Shown in pieces: positions 24,837 through 32,725 of a stretch of 49,167 nt of DNA. Made by a program: the position numbers and the translations under genes. This stretch comes from Ruminococcus sp. (GTDB taxonomy: Bacteria > Bacillota > Clostridia > Oscillospirales > Ruminococcaceae), in the NCBI GenBank assembly GCA_017437285.1, contig JAFSBM010000106.1:1-49167 (forward strand). Direction: 5' to 3'. Numbering within the stretch: the first letter of the stretch is position 1; every line of letters starts with the position of its first letter. A model generated the notes under the pieces. The model saw only the letters and a program-made list of their open reading frames with translations, did not search any database and was not told where the DNA came from.

Positions 24837-24875
24837 CGGTATGTGTATATTACCGCATTTTGGGGATATAGTCAA
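24837..24875 (-). promoter_or_regulatory. Cargo promoter/operator, copy D
   Basis: Minus strand: TTGACT (24,870-24,875), 17 bp, TAATAT (24,847-24,852), CGGTA-N9-TACCG at 24,837-24,855. The core from TGCGG to ACCGAAAGG is the same as in copy A. Confidence 0.8.
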
Positions 24876-24944
24876 CGATATTCGGAACAATAAATGTGAC
24901 AAACATAACCGTTATAACAGCGACGATGTTGTGTATAATATGCC

Positions 24945-24980
24945 GCCCCACAGAAGCCGTTTAGTTGGGCTGTGTGGGGC
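24945..24980 (-). terminator. TGTGGGGC hairpin after the zinc-ribbon/GGCT operon
   Basis: Arms GCCCCACA and TGTGGGGC around a 20-nt loop; a second imperfect stem (AAACGC.CCAC / GTGGGGCGTTT) lies at about 25,017-25,048. Both are in the 254-bp gap before the gene at 25,055. Confidence 0.45.
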
Positions 24981-25054
24981 TTGTTTCAAAAAGGGATAAC
25001 TTTGCAAGAAACCCGAAACGCCCCACAAATCGAAGCGTGGAGCGTTTCTGCGGC

Positions 25055-25258
25055 TTATTCAGCGTTATAATGCTTATGGATTACCGCCAGGATTTCATCC
25101 TGTTCAGCCTTGCTGATACCGATGGAATCCAAACTTTCCTTGATACCGCAATCTGTGCAAATCAGCGTTGTTCCGTCTGTTCTTGAAAGGGCAGGTCTGC
25201 CGAAATATTCAGCACCGCACTTAGGACACACGGCTTTCTGCTTTTCGATGGTTTTCAT
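25055..25258 (-). CDS. Small zinc-ribbon protein (cargo)
   Basis: A 67-residue protein with CPKCGAEYFGRPALSR and ICTDCGIKESLDSIGIS, two CxxC pairs that fit one zinc ribbon. Its ATG overlaps the stop of the cyclotransferase gene (TAATG), so it is translated from the same message. Function unknown; the pair of Cys knuckles and size resemble small adaptor or transcription-factor-like proteins. Confidence 0.7.
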   Translation of the reverse strand: MKTIEKQKAVCPKCGAEYFGRPALSRTDGTTLICTDCGIKESLDSIGISKAEQDEILAVIHKHYNAE

Positions 25259-25719
25259 TACTTTGCACCCCCTTCGCTTACGGCAATTGCCTTCATGAGA
25301 AATTCGGGATTGAAGCCGAAGTGTCGGTAGCCGATAAGGCAGGTTTTCAAATATGCCATGCTCGGAACACCCAGCTGCCGTTCTTCGTGCATGATGTACA
25401 CAAAGGCGGGGAGCGTTTTCACTTTTCCGTTTTTCAGGATTTTCACGGGCAGTTCCATTTCCTTTTTATAATAAAAATTCGGGTAGCCCTCGTAAACATC
25501 AAGGCGCATTTCATCACGCTCCGAAACTTCCCACACCGCCACGGGAACGGTTGAGCCTTCCTTCTTTTCAATGGTGAGGTAGGAACCAGTCTTGCTGCCC
25601 TTGAACAAAAGCTGGTAGTCGGGGATTTCCGCCGTTCCCACAATTTTGGCGTCGGGACAGCGATAACGCATCTGCTGAACATTGAGGTTGGAGCCGTAGG
25701 CAAGGTAATATTTTCTCAT
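25258..25719 (-). CDS. Gamma-glutamylcyclotransferase-like protein
   Basis: A 153-residue protein of the GGCT/AIG2 fold: YLAYGSNLN (residues 6-13, the YGSN substrate loop) and LDVYEGYPNFY with catalytic Glu77. Such enzymes release 5-oxoproline from gamma-glutamyl amines. It lies next to an amidoligase that forms amide bonds, a pairing described for phage and plasmid loci in comparative work on amidoligases, where a peptide- or protein-tagging cycle was proposed. It is in the operon of promoter copy E. Substrate unknown. Confidence 0.85.
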   Translation of the reverse strand: MRKYYLAYGSNLNVQQMRYRCPDAKIVGTAEIPDYQLLFKGSKTGSYLTIEKKEGSTVPVAVWEVSERDEMRLDVYEGYPNFYYKKEMELPVKILKNGKVKTLPAFVYIMHEERQLGVPSMAYLKTCLIGYRHFGFNPEFLMKAIAVSEGGAK

Positions 25720-25803
25720 GATAATTTCTTCCTTTCCGAAAGGAATACCCTTTCACCACCCAGAGCCGCCCGAAGGCGGCGTGAGGGATAAAAGGCTATT
25801 CCC

Positions 25804-26745
25804 TTAGTTTCCGTATCTCCATGCTGCATTGCCGTCAAGGTTTCTTGTGAGGAAATCCCTTGCTGTCGAGAATTCTGCTCCGACCAGTCCCAGGCGAATC
25901 AGCCAGGTTCTCATTGCGAATTTCGGATTTTCCGTTTGCTGTGGCTTGGGGCTTGCCGTTCTCACTTCCTTTGCCATTTCGGAAAGGGCAAGGCAAAGCT
26001 GAATCCAGCTTTTGAGCTGACCTGCGTGAAGTCCGTTTTTCTTGCCGTTTGCAGGCTTGTCGAAATTGAAAAGTCGGAATTCAATTGTGCCCTTGGTGAA
26101 AACTGCGTGGTAATTCGTCATGTGGTAGCGACTGTCGTTGTAATGGTGGTCTCTTCCGTAGGTGCTGCCGTTGGATTCGTACCAAATATCCGCAAGCTGT
26201 GCCATGGTGGCAGGCTTTTTCTTGTTCAGCTGTTCAATGAATCTCGGGTTTACCGTTCTGCAGTATCTGTTGATTCTGCCCTGGTCGATTTTCAAGGCAT
26301 CGGCAATCAGCCTTTCGTGGCTTGCCATGATATTTGCGAGGTTTCGGAGCGTCTGCGGTGTGTGGCCGTTTGCTCCGATGTGAATGTGGATTCCGCAGCC
26401 CCTTGTGTAATCGCTCTTTGCTCCTGCCTTGCGAAGTTTTCTCACAAGCTCCTGCAAGGTTTCGATGTCGCTGTAGTGAAGAATTGGTGTAACCATTTCG
26501 CATTTTTCGCTGTCGCATCCCGAAATGCTCACATCCTTTTGGAATTTCCATTCTCTGCCCTGGGAATCCCAAGCCGACCAGGTGCTGTAGCCGTTTCTGC
26601 CTGCTGTGTTTTGGTATCTGCCTGTTCCGAAGAAGTCGGCTGCAAGCTTGGCGGCTCTGTCGCGGGTGATGTTGTTCATTTCAACCTCAACTCCGATGGT
26701 CTGGTTTTTAAGGTTTTCAATCTGCTGTGCTGTTCTTGCGTTCAT
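25804..26745 (-). CDS. Amidoligase (Amidoligase_2 family)
   Basis: A 313-residue protein of the COOH-NH2 ligase (glutamine-synthetase-like) fold: TIGVEVEMNNITRDRAA (Glu residues for metal), CEMVTPIL, GCGIHIHIGANGHT and TIEFRLFNF (R of the active site) are the family's core motifs. It would form amide bonds on a peptide or small-molecule carboxylate with ATP. The C-terminal ~40 residues (FAMRTWLIRLGLVGAEFSTA...AAWRYGN) recur in the protein at 27,153, which is not an amidoligase. It heads the operon of promoter copy E, followed by cyclotransferase and zinc ribbon. Confidence 0.88.
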   Translation of the reverse strand: MNARTAQQIENLKNQTIGVEVEMNNITRDRAAKLAADFFGTGRYQNTAGRNGYSTWSAWDSQGREWKFQKDVSISGCDSEKCEMVTPILHYSDIETLQELVRKLRKAGAKSDYTRGCGIHIHIGANGHTPQTLRNLANIMASHERLIADALKIDQGRINRYCRTVNPRFIEQLNKKKPATMAQLADIWYESNGSTYGRDHHYNDSRYHMTNYHAVFTKGTIEFRLFNFDKPANGKKNGLHAGQLKSWIQLCLALSEMAKEVRTASPKPQQTENPKFAMRTWLIRLGLVGAEFSTARDFLTRNLDGNAAWRYGN

Positions 26746-26781
26746 GGTGTTTTCCTCCGTAAATTCGTTGTTTTTCCCTTT

Positions 26782-26820
26782 CGGTAGTTACATATTACCG
26801 CATAGTGTGGATAATAGCAA
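26782..26820 (-). promoter_or_regulatory. Cargo promoter/operator, copy E
   Basis: Minus strand: TTGCTA (26,815-26,820), 17 bp, TAATAT (26,792-26,797), CGGTA-N9-TACCG at 26,782-26,800. Drives amidoligase, cyclotransferase and zinc ribbon. Confidence 0.8.
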
Positions 26821-26880
26821 GCGGCTAAATGTACAGAAAAAACCGCTGTATTTCGAGGAAAACATTGTGTAGTATATAAC

Positions 26881-26909
26881 TTGATATACTTGCAATTGTA
26901 TGGTAAAAT
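26881..26909 (+). promoter_or_regulatory. Plus-strand promoter facing into the DUF4314 gene
   Basis: TTGATA (26,881-26,886), 17-bp spacer, TAAAAT (26,904-26,909). About 24 of 29 bases match the promoter in front of TerL at 22,351-22,379, but the orientation is opposite and no plus-strand gene follows. It may give an antisense RNA. Confidence 0.45.
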
Positions 26910-26935
26910 ACAGTAAAGTGGAAATCCGTCTCGAA

Positions 26936-27169
26936 TTATTTTTCGCCCCCAGAATCCTTTGAAAATACATCCACACCCTCAATCACTGCAAGTGTACTGC
27001 CGTTGCTCCAATGAACATGAATATTGCCACCGTCATCCACATACTGCACCTCGCCGACCGTCCCTTCGGGTACGGGATAGGGGTCTTTCATGTGGTGCAG
27101 GATGATTTTTGTCCCCTTGGGATATTTTTCACGCAGAGCCGCAAGCTCCTGTTTATTCAGAAACTGCAT
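26936..27169 (-). CDS. DUF4314-like protein (cargo)
   Basis: About 77 residues from the second ATG (27,169), 7 nt after GGAGGG. KYPKGTKIILHHMKDPYPVP and EGTVGEVQYVDDGGNIHVHW match DUF4314, a small SH3-like beta domain of mobile elements ('pGtrV.l..M.Dp..pvp.GtkGtV..vdd.G.i.v.WdnGs.L...yG.D'). The role is unknown; a DNA- or RNA-binding adaptor is plausible. It overlaps the upstream gene by 17 bp and uses promoter copy F. Confidence 0.85.
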   Translation of the reverse strand: MQFLNKQELAALREKYPKGTKIILHHMKDPYPVPEGTVGEVQYVDDGGNIHVHWSNGSTLAVIEGVDVFSKDSGGEK

Positions 27170-27818
27170 TTTCATTCCCTCCGTTTCTGAATGCCGAACT
27201 GCCTGTCAATTTTCTGAGCAGCACTTTTCGCACTGTTTTGTACTCCGCCCCTATAAATCCCAATCGGAGCAGAAAGCAGCGAAAGGTGTATTTTTTGTTA
27301 TCGGAAGTATCAGGCTTGTTGTTGATACGCTTCTGATTTTTCGCCATGTCGCAGAGTGCCGTTACAAATCTGCTGTATGCGTCAGCATCATGCTCCGATT
27401 CTATCGTAAACCAGGGGAACTCCACCGCCGTGTCCGTCACCGTATACTTCAACGAATCAGCTCCGAGGGCGTGTTTAATGAGGTTGCCCTTGTTCTCCAC
27501 AAGCCTGTCCAGATTTGTAAATGTTGTTTCATCGAAGAAATCTAACGGCATGGTGATGGTCAGCTCATTGTGTTCCTCACCAAGTGATTCCACCGTAAAT
27601 CCCTGTGCTTCCAGTTCTTTCAGCAGTTCGCCGACCTCATCGGTGTAGCAGCGGCTTTCCGTGAAATGCAGCGTACCGTCTTTGTCAAGGGTGTGCTGTC
27701 CGATTTTGTAGGCACAGGTCGGCATAAACTGATATTCGGGTGTTGCCCCAACAATCATGCCGATTGCCTGTGCCAGTCGCTTACGTTCCGTTCCAGTGCA
27801 GTTGAATTTGATTTCCAT
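27153..27818 (-). CDS. 'Virulence protein'-type cargo protein with amidoligase-like C-terminal tail
   Basis: A 221-residue protein from the ATG at 27,818, preceded by AAGGAGGACACATAT. MEIKFNCTGTERKRLAQAIG, then LTITMPLDFFDETTFTNLDR and LVENKGNLIKHALGAD are typical of a family often labelled 'virulence protein' in Clostridia mobile elements, with no known activity. Its last ~40 residues (KYTFRCFLLRLGFIGAEYKT..., SSAFRNGG) are clearly related to the last ~40 of the neighbouring amidoligase, sharing RLG..GAE..T.R..L...L.G..A.R.G. It heads the operon of promoter copy F with DUF4314 downstream. Confidence 0.7.
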   Translation of the reverse strand: MEIKFNCTGTERKRLAQAIGMIVGATPEYQFMPTCAYKIGQHTLDKDGTLHFTESRCYTDEVGELLKELEAQGFTVESLGEEHNELTITMPLDFFDETTFTNLDRLVENKGNLIKHALGADSLKYTVTDTAVEFPWFTIESEHDADAYSRFVTALCDMAKNQKRINNKPDTSDNKKYTFRCFLLRLGFIGAEYKTVRKVLLRKLTGSSAFRNGGNENAVSE

Positions 27819-27859
27819 ATATGTGTCCTCCTTGTTTTCCGCTGTTTTGCGGTGTTTTT

Positions 27860-27898
27860 CGGTAGTCACATATTACCGCATTCCGCACAGATATTCAA
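27860..27898 (-). promoter_or_regulatory. Cargo promoter/operator, copy F
   Basis: Minus strand: TTGAAT (27,893-27,898), 17 bp, TAATAT (27,870-27,875), CGGTA-N9-TACCG at 27,860-27,878. It lies between the methyltransferase stop and the 'virulence' gene. Confidence 0.8.
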
Positions 27899-27925
27899 GT
27901 CTTTTCACGGAGAATAAATGTAGAA

Positions 27926-30664
27926 TTATTCTCCGTTGTTTTGTGCATAATACGCTATCCCTGCAAGTACAAACCACCCGACAGGCAATGAGATAGAATT
28001 GCCCCACATCTTATATGCCGCACTATCGGAATATGGATTTTTAATCCATTTCAGAATCTGCCTATCCGTTTTTGGCTTTGTATCGGGAGAAAAAGCAAGC
28101 CTGTGCGTTTCAAACACATCACGCCAGAACGCAATGTCCTCCTCGGTAGGATTTTCAATGCCCAAACCGTCACACCACCAAGTAGGCATACCCTGTAGCA
28201 ATGCACATTCCTGCGGAGTTAAACGGCGGACGATATATTCCACACCATCAGCAGTATCATTTATCAGCGGAGGGTCTTTGTAATCCGTAGCAACAAGGGC
28301 ACCTGCCTTTTCTTCATCAGCTCTGGTGAAATAGGAAGCCTTACTTGCACAGTAGGTCGGATGTGCCACACCGCCTGCACCCGATGCAACGAGCGTCGGT
28401 GAGGTTTCCTCCTCAATCTGAAAGCTGAATCGTGCATTATAGCCTTGATTCATAGCAGGTCTGCCGATGCCGAAAGCAACAGCATGGTTTTCAGTACAAT
28501 TTAAGGTATACATGGTTTCGGATTCCTTGTACCCATCGCCATGATGAGAGGGGCGGCTGCCGTTGCCTTCAATCACAATCATCCCGCCCTGATTCTTGCA
28601 CGGTGACTGATTGCTGGTATCAATGGTCTTTGCTGTGTCCGCTTCATAGAATCCGCTGTTGGGATTATCCGACAGCATGGAGTTGCTGTGCTTGGAGCAG
28701 ACGCCGTAGGCTTTCGGAACAATCATTGCCGCAGGAACAACACCTGCACGGAGCGTCGGCGCTTTTTCTTTTTCATAGCCGATACCACGAGCCTTTGCCG
28801 AATGCTCGGTGCAAAAACCTGCACTCTCAACAACAAAAGGTTGATTGTTCCCGCCCGTTCCATAGATTGCAGAAACTGTATCTGCAACATCAATCGGTCC
28901 CGTAAATCGTGTATCATGGCTATGGTTAGAGAACATTACTCCCGTGCCTGTTGCTCCAATGCAATCCGCAGCACCTCCGGCAGAGCTTTGCCACGCTCTG
29001 AAGCCCTCCGTAGAATACCCAGACAAGCCTTCGGACTCAAATAATATTTTTTCGGCACATTGACCTGTAAAATCTGCGACAAGGTAGATACGCACTCTTC
29101 TTTGGGGAATGCCCCAATGCTGCGAGTCGAATGTTCGCCAGGCAACAGAGTAATCATCTGCCACGATACTTCCTGCTTTTTCCCACTTCTTAGGTTTAGG
29201 AACAGATACATCCTCGCCTTTGACCTTGCAGAATTCCTCGAGGACGCATCGGAAGTCTTCGCCGTTGTTGCTGCTGTAGGCACCGCAGTTGTGGACAATA
29301 ATGTTGTTGACTTCATATGTGTTATCATCCTCCACAGATAAATTATAAACATTTTCTTTCTTATCAATTTTTTCAATTGATTTTATGGGCTGCCATAAGA
29401 TGCCGTTTTCGACAAAGCTCTTGCTCTGTTTTGTATATAGGCAGGCTGTTAACATATAGACCGGATGATTGGCATGAATTATACGACCGTTTATTACGCC
29501 ATCCTTTGGAGGAGTTACACTAATTGAGCATCCTTCGTGATAACAGTTGCGTATCAATCTCGAAATTCCGTATGCAAGCTCTCTACTTACAGTACTTGCT
29601 GACAGCTCTGTATGATATTTTCGCCTTCTGATGTATCCATCTCCACTAATATAGCCTTCAAGTACCGCCTTTTGCAAATGAATAGGCAATTTGAAAACAT
29701 AGGGAGGAACACATTTATTTTCTGCACCTTTTCTTGCAGATTCGATAAGCTTATAGAATTCCCACGACGTAAATGTGAAATTCAAAGCTGTTGAATGAGG
29801 ACGGTTTTCATAAATATCATACGGGAGACGATGAAGTCTTTCACGAGTAGCTTCGATTTTTTTCTCCCCACAACTTATGAAAATACGTGGGTTGCTTTTT
29901 TTGAGGTCAACACTTCCATCGGCAAGCCAACGCCCAATTGCCCATGCTTCCGCTTCGGTTACAAAATCAGAAAACCTTTCATCTGGAGTATCAAGGACAT
30001 ATCCAATTAGGTCATCTGTTGTAAGTTCGCCAGCTCTCCTCCATTCAGCCTTGCTGAATGATTCACGATACGATAAATCATCACTGTGAATAAATCTTTT
30101 CTTCACATAAAACGGATGGTTAGGAGTACAGACAAGCGATTCACTACCAGTAGCTTTTATTTGAATTACTTCTTTTTTTCTTGTTTTGTAGATTTTTCTA
30201 ACCGGCATATATTTTCCTGACAGTGTCTTGACCTTATCGCCAACTTGTATTGTTTCAATTGGCTTATATCCATATTCTGTCGTTACAAGTGTACCGGCGG
30301 TAAAGCATACATTCTCCCACACAGCGAATCTCGGATATTTGCCATCAGTTGCACACCTCATTTCTTTGATAATTCTGATAGCTTCGTGAAAGAGACCACT
30401 TCGCTCATCAGTAAGACCTTTTCTCATCCCGGCAAGAGAAAGCCCCTGACAGGGTGAGCCAAAGGTGATGATGTCCACAGGCTCTATTTCGGCACCGTTG
30501 ATTTTGCTGACATCACCGTAGTGCTTCATAAATGGCAGGCGTGTTTCGGTTACCATAATCGGGAACGGCTCAATTTCTGATTTCCAGACAGGCTTAATGC
30601 CCGACAGGAGACCTGCAACGGGGAATGTGCCGCTGCCGTCAAATAAACTTCCAAGTGTCAGCAT
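27926..30664 (-). CDS. DNA (cytosine-5) methyltransferase interrupted by an intein
   Basis: A 912-residue precursor. Extein motifs: SLFDGSGTFPVAG (motif I, SAM site), GSPCQGLSLAG with catalytic Cys72, VWENV (motif VI, Glu117), then after the intein CGAYSSNNGEDFRCVLEEF, QRRVRIYLVADF, RRLTPQECALLQGMP and a final MWGNSISLPVGWF (motif X). Removing residues 120-459 joins ENV to CGAYSSN, giving a normal C5 methyltransferase of about 572 residues. It would protect phage DNA from restriction or act as part of a modification set with the two neighbouring genes. The ATG at 30,664 overlaps the end of the PAPS-reductase-like gene by 7 bp. Confidence 0.93.
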   Translation of the reverse strand: MLTLGSLFDGSGTFPVAGLLSGIKPVWKSEIEPFPIMVTETRLPFMKHYGDVSKINGAEIEPVDIITFGSPCQGLSLAGMRKGLTDERSGLFHEAIRIIKEMRCATDGKYPRFAVWENVCFTAGTLVTTEYGYKPIETIQVGDKVKTLSGKYMPVRKIYKTRKKEVIQIKATGSESLVCTPNHPFYVKKRFIHSDDLSYRESFSKAEWRRAGELTTDDLIGYVLDTPDERFSDFVTEAEAWAIGRWLADGSVDLKKSNPRIFISCGEKKIEATRERLHRLPYDIYENRPHSTALNFTFTSWEFYKLIESARKGAENKCVPPYVFKLPIHLQKAVLEGYISGDGYIRRRKYHTELSASTVSRELAYGISRLIRNCYHEGCSISVTPPKDGVINGRIIHANHPVYMLTACLYTKQSKSFVENGILWQPIKSIEKIDKKENVYNLSVEDDNTYEVNNIIVHNCGAYSSNNGEDFRCVLEEFCKVKGEDVSVPKPKKWEKAGSIVADDYSVAWRTFDSQHWGIPQRRVRIYLVADFTGQCAEKILFESEGLSGYSTEGFRAWQSSAGGAADCIGATGTGVMFSNHSHDTRFTGPIDVADTVSAIYGTGGNNQPFVVESAGFCTEHSAKARGIGYEKEKAPTLRAGVVPAAMIVPKAYGVCSKHSNSMLSDNPNSGFYEADTAKTIDTSNQSPCKNQGGMIVIEGNGSRPSHHGDGYKESETMYTLNCTENHAVAFGIGRPAMNQGYNARFSFQIEEETSPTLVASGAGGVAHPTYCASKASYFTRADEEKAGALVATDYKDPPLINDTADGVEYIVRRLTPQECALLQGMPTWWCDGLGIENPTEEDIAFWRDVFETHRLAFSPDTKPKTDRQILKWIKNPYSDSAAYKMWGNSISLPVGWFVLAGIAYYAQNNGE
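29288..30307 (-). mobile_element. Intein with LAGLIDADG endonuclease in the C5 methyltransferase
   Basis: 340 residues (precursor 120-459). Splicing block A is CFTAGTLVTTEYGYKPIETI with Cys1; block B is CTPNHPFYV; the C-terminal junction is NNIIVHN followed by extein Cys+1, with the penultimate His and final Asn required for splicing. Two LAGLIDADG-type helices, AWAIGRWLADGSVD (about 240-253) and VLEGYISGDGYI (about 334-345), form a DOD homing endonuclease. All catalytic residues are present, so splicing and homing are both plausible. The insertion is directly after the ENV motif of the active site, a site where the extein cannot work unspliced. Confidence 0.92.
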
Positions 30665-31473
30665 TTTTCATCACCAAGCCTTTCTTTCAGAGCAGTAAAA
30701 AACGCCTTGTTTCTGATAGAAAGTCCCTTTGCAAGGCACTCTTTCTCAAAAGCAAAGCGTATTTCAAGTTCGTTTACGGAATAATCGGAACGAAATTTTC
30801 TCCATGTCATCGCTTCATATTCTTTCAGCTTTTCCCATAGTTCAGGAAAATGCTCCCACAAGGCACGAAGCTCAGCCAAGGGCTGTAACGGACAGAGCCA
30901 ACAGGATACACGACTGAAATGCTGATACAGACCGTCCCAATCAAAGCCACGGTCATAGCAGTACTGCAGGCAGTCGGATTCGGTCATGCCCCATTCCACC
31001 AGAGGATGTACACATTCATCACGCTGATTATTTTTCCGTTCCAGACGGTACCCCTCATCGGCGGCAAGTCCCACATACTGATGAAGCGTGTATTTCTTGC
31101 GAAGCTCTTTCAGGAAACTATTTCTCGGAGCGTCTTTCAGTCGATTGGTACACCAACGCATACGAGGTCCCATCCAACCGAAGCCGTTATAATCCCTGCC
31201 GAATAACTGTCGGAACTTTTCGGGATTGCCACGTTTGATGGGTGCTTCGGAAAAATAATATTCAAAGCTGTACTTTGGATGAATGCGTGTAATCGGTCTG
31301 CCGATATATTTCTCCACCTTGTCGATGTTGTCGTACATCGCAGGGAACTCCAATCCCGTATCCACGAACAAAATCATATCAACGGGACGGTTTTCCTCAA
31401 GCAAGCGAAGGAGCATTGATGTGGAGTCTTTTCCACCTGAAAAACTGACAATCCAGAAGTCAGGCTTCATCAT
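30658..31473 (-). CDS. PAPS-reductase-like (PP-loop) protein
   Basis: About 271 residues from the ATG at 31,473/31,470. SFSGGKDSTSMLLRLL is a PP-loop that binds ATP or adenylylated substrate; RMRWCTNRLKD and SCWLCPLQPL supply Cys residues of the family. It belongs to the phosphoadenosine phosphosulfate reductase-like group common in phages. The DndC protein of DNA phosphorothioation is in the same group, but no dndB, D or E is present. It lies between two DNA methyltransferases in one operon with overlapping ends, so a part in DNA modification is possible; its substrate is unknown. Confidence 0.82.
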   Translation of the reverse strand: MMKPDFWIVSFSGGKDSTSMLLRLLEENRPVDMILFVDTGLEFPAMYDNIDKVEKYIGRPITRIHPKYSFEYYFSEAPIKRGNPEKFRQLFGRDYNGFGWMGPRMRWCTNRLKDAPRNSFLKELRKKYTLHQYVGLAADEGYRLERKNNQRDECVHPLVEWGMTESDCLQYCYDRGFDWDGLYQHFSRVSCWLCPLQPLAELRALWEHFPELWEKLKEYEAMTWRKFRSDYSVNELEIRFAFEKECLAKGLSIRNKAFFTALKERLGDEKC

Positions 31474-32725
31474 TCGGCAGCTCAACCTCCTTCACAAGCT
31501 CTGCGTAGGAATATCTCCTGCCATCACGGATTACATATACATCATCAGCCACACCATTCCTGAACTGAATATATCTTGCAACAGCGACATCAACAAATTT
31601 CGGCTCAATTTCAACACCGTAGCAGGTTCTTTCCATCTGTTCACAGGCAATGAGCGTAGATGCACTTCCGAGAAATCCGTCCAGAACAAGACCGTTTGTC
31701 ATTGTCGATTGCTTAATCAGATAGGCGATTAGCGGCACCGGCTTACTTGACGGGTGTCCAAAACCCTCCTTTTTGCTATTGGCGATACCGTCAAATTCAA
31801 ATACAGCGGTTTGCTTCTGGTCTCCGTACCAGATGTGCTTGCCGTCCTTTCTCCAGCCGAAGATGAGTGGTTCCATGTTGAACTTCCAATCCGTTCTTGA
31901 AAGCGGGGCTCTTGGCTTTTTCCAGATAAGTCCCGCACCAACCTTGAACCCTGCATCTTCAAAAGCATCATAAAATACTCGTGATTTTGCCGTTGCGTAG
32001 AATTCATAAAACGAAGCGTCAAGTGCCATGCTGTTTTTGAAGTTAGTAAATACCTTCATTAGGAATTCGTATGCGGACTTATCATCAAGATTATCATTTT
32101 TGATTTTGCCCGATGCATTTTCAAGGTTAACAAAATACGGAGCATCGGTGCAGACAAGATTTACTTTCACACCACCGAGCAGCGCTTCATAGGTTTCGGG
32201 TAATGTGGAATCACCACAGATAACCGTATGTCTGCCGAGATGCCAGATATCTCCCGCTTTAGAGATACACGGCTTTTCAAGTTCTGCATCCACGTCAAAG
32301 TCATCTTCCTGTGCTTCATCTGTATCAAAAAGAGCATTTAGCTCCTTTTCGTCAAAACCCGTAAGTGCAAGGTCAAAATCATCAGTCTGCAATTCAGACA
32401 ACTCAACGGCGAGCATTTCCTCGTCCCAGCCTGCATTCAACGATAATTTATTGTCCGCGATAATATATGCGCGACGCTGTGTTTCGGTCAAATGACTTTC
32501 CTTGATGCAAGGGACCTTCTTCAAACCTAACTTCTGTGCGCCGTAAAAACGGCCATGACCACAGAGGATGGTATTATCTTCGGCAATAATAATCGGCGAC
32601 AGAAAACCGAATTCCTTGATAGAAGCGGCAATCTGTGCAATTTGTGCTTCGGAATGGGTGCGGGCGTTCCTTGCATACGGGATGAGTGTATCAATGTCTG
32701 CAAGGTAATACTGTGTTTCTTTCAT
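31460..32725 (-). CDS. ParB-like domain fused to DNA methyltransferase
   Basis: A 421-residue protein. Residues 1-130 form a ParB/Srx-like domain (IDTLIPYARNARTHSEAQIA, ILCGHGR, TETQRRAYIIADNKL). Residues about 155-400 form an amino-methyltransferase: ICGDSTLP, catalytic TDAPYFVN (DAPY at 194-197 in place of DPPY), FGHPSSKPVPL and the SAM site DGFLGSASTL. It methylates adenine N6 or cytosine N4; ParB fusions of this kind are widespread in phages beside TerS. It is translationally coupled to the small gene before it (ATGA). It has AAGGAGG upstream. Confidence 0.9.
   Translation of the reverse strand: MKETQYYLADIDTLIPYARNARTHSEAQIAQIAASIKEFGFLSPIIIAEDNTILCGHGRFYGAQKLGLKKVPCIKESHLTETQRRAYIIADNKLSLNAGWDEEMLAVELSELQTDDFDLALTGFDEKELNALFDTDEAQEDDFDVDAELEKPCISKAGDIWHLGRHTVICGDSTLPETYEALLGGVKVNLVCTDAPYFVNLENASGKIKNDNLDDKSAYEFLMKVFTNFKNSMALDASFYEFYATAKSRVFYDAFEDAGFKVGAGLIWKKPRAPLSRTDWKFNMEPLIFGWRKDGKHIWYGDQKQTAVFEFDGIANSKKEGFGHPSSKPVPLIAYLIKQSTMTNGLVLDGFLGSASTLIACEQMERTCYGVEIEPKFVDVAVARYIQFRNGVADDVYVIRDGRRYSYAELVKEVELPNDEA

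Noticed and set aside
30658-31473. DNA phosphorothioation system (dnd)
   Set aside because: Only a PP-loop protein is present; no DndB, DndD, DndE or restriction partners are seen.
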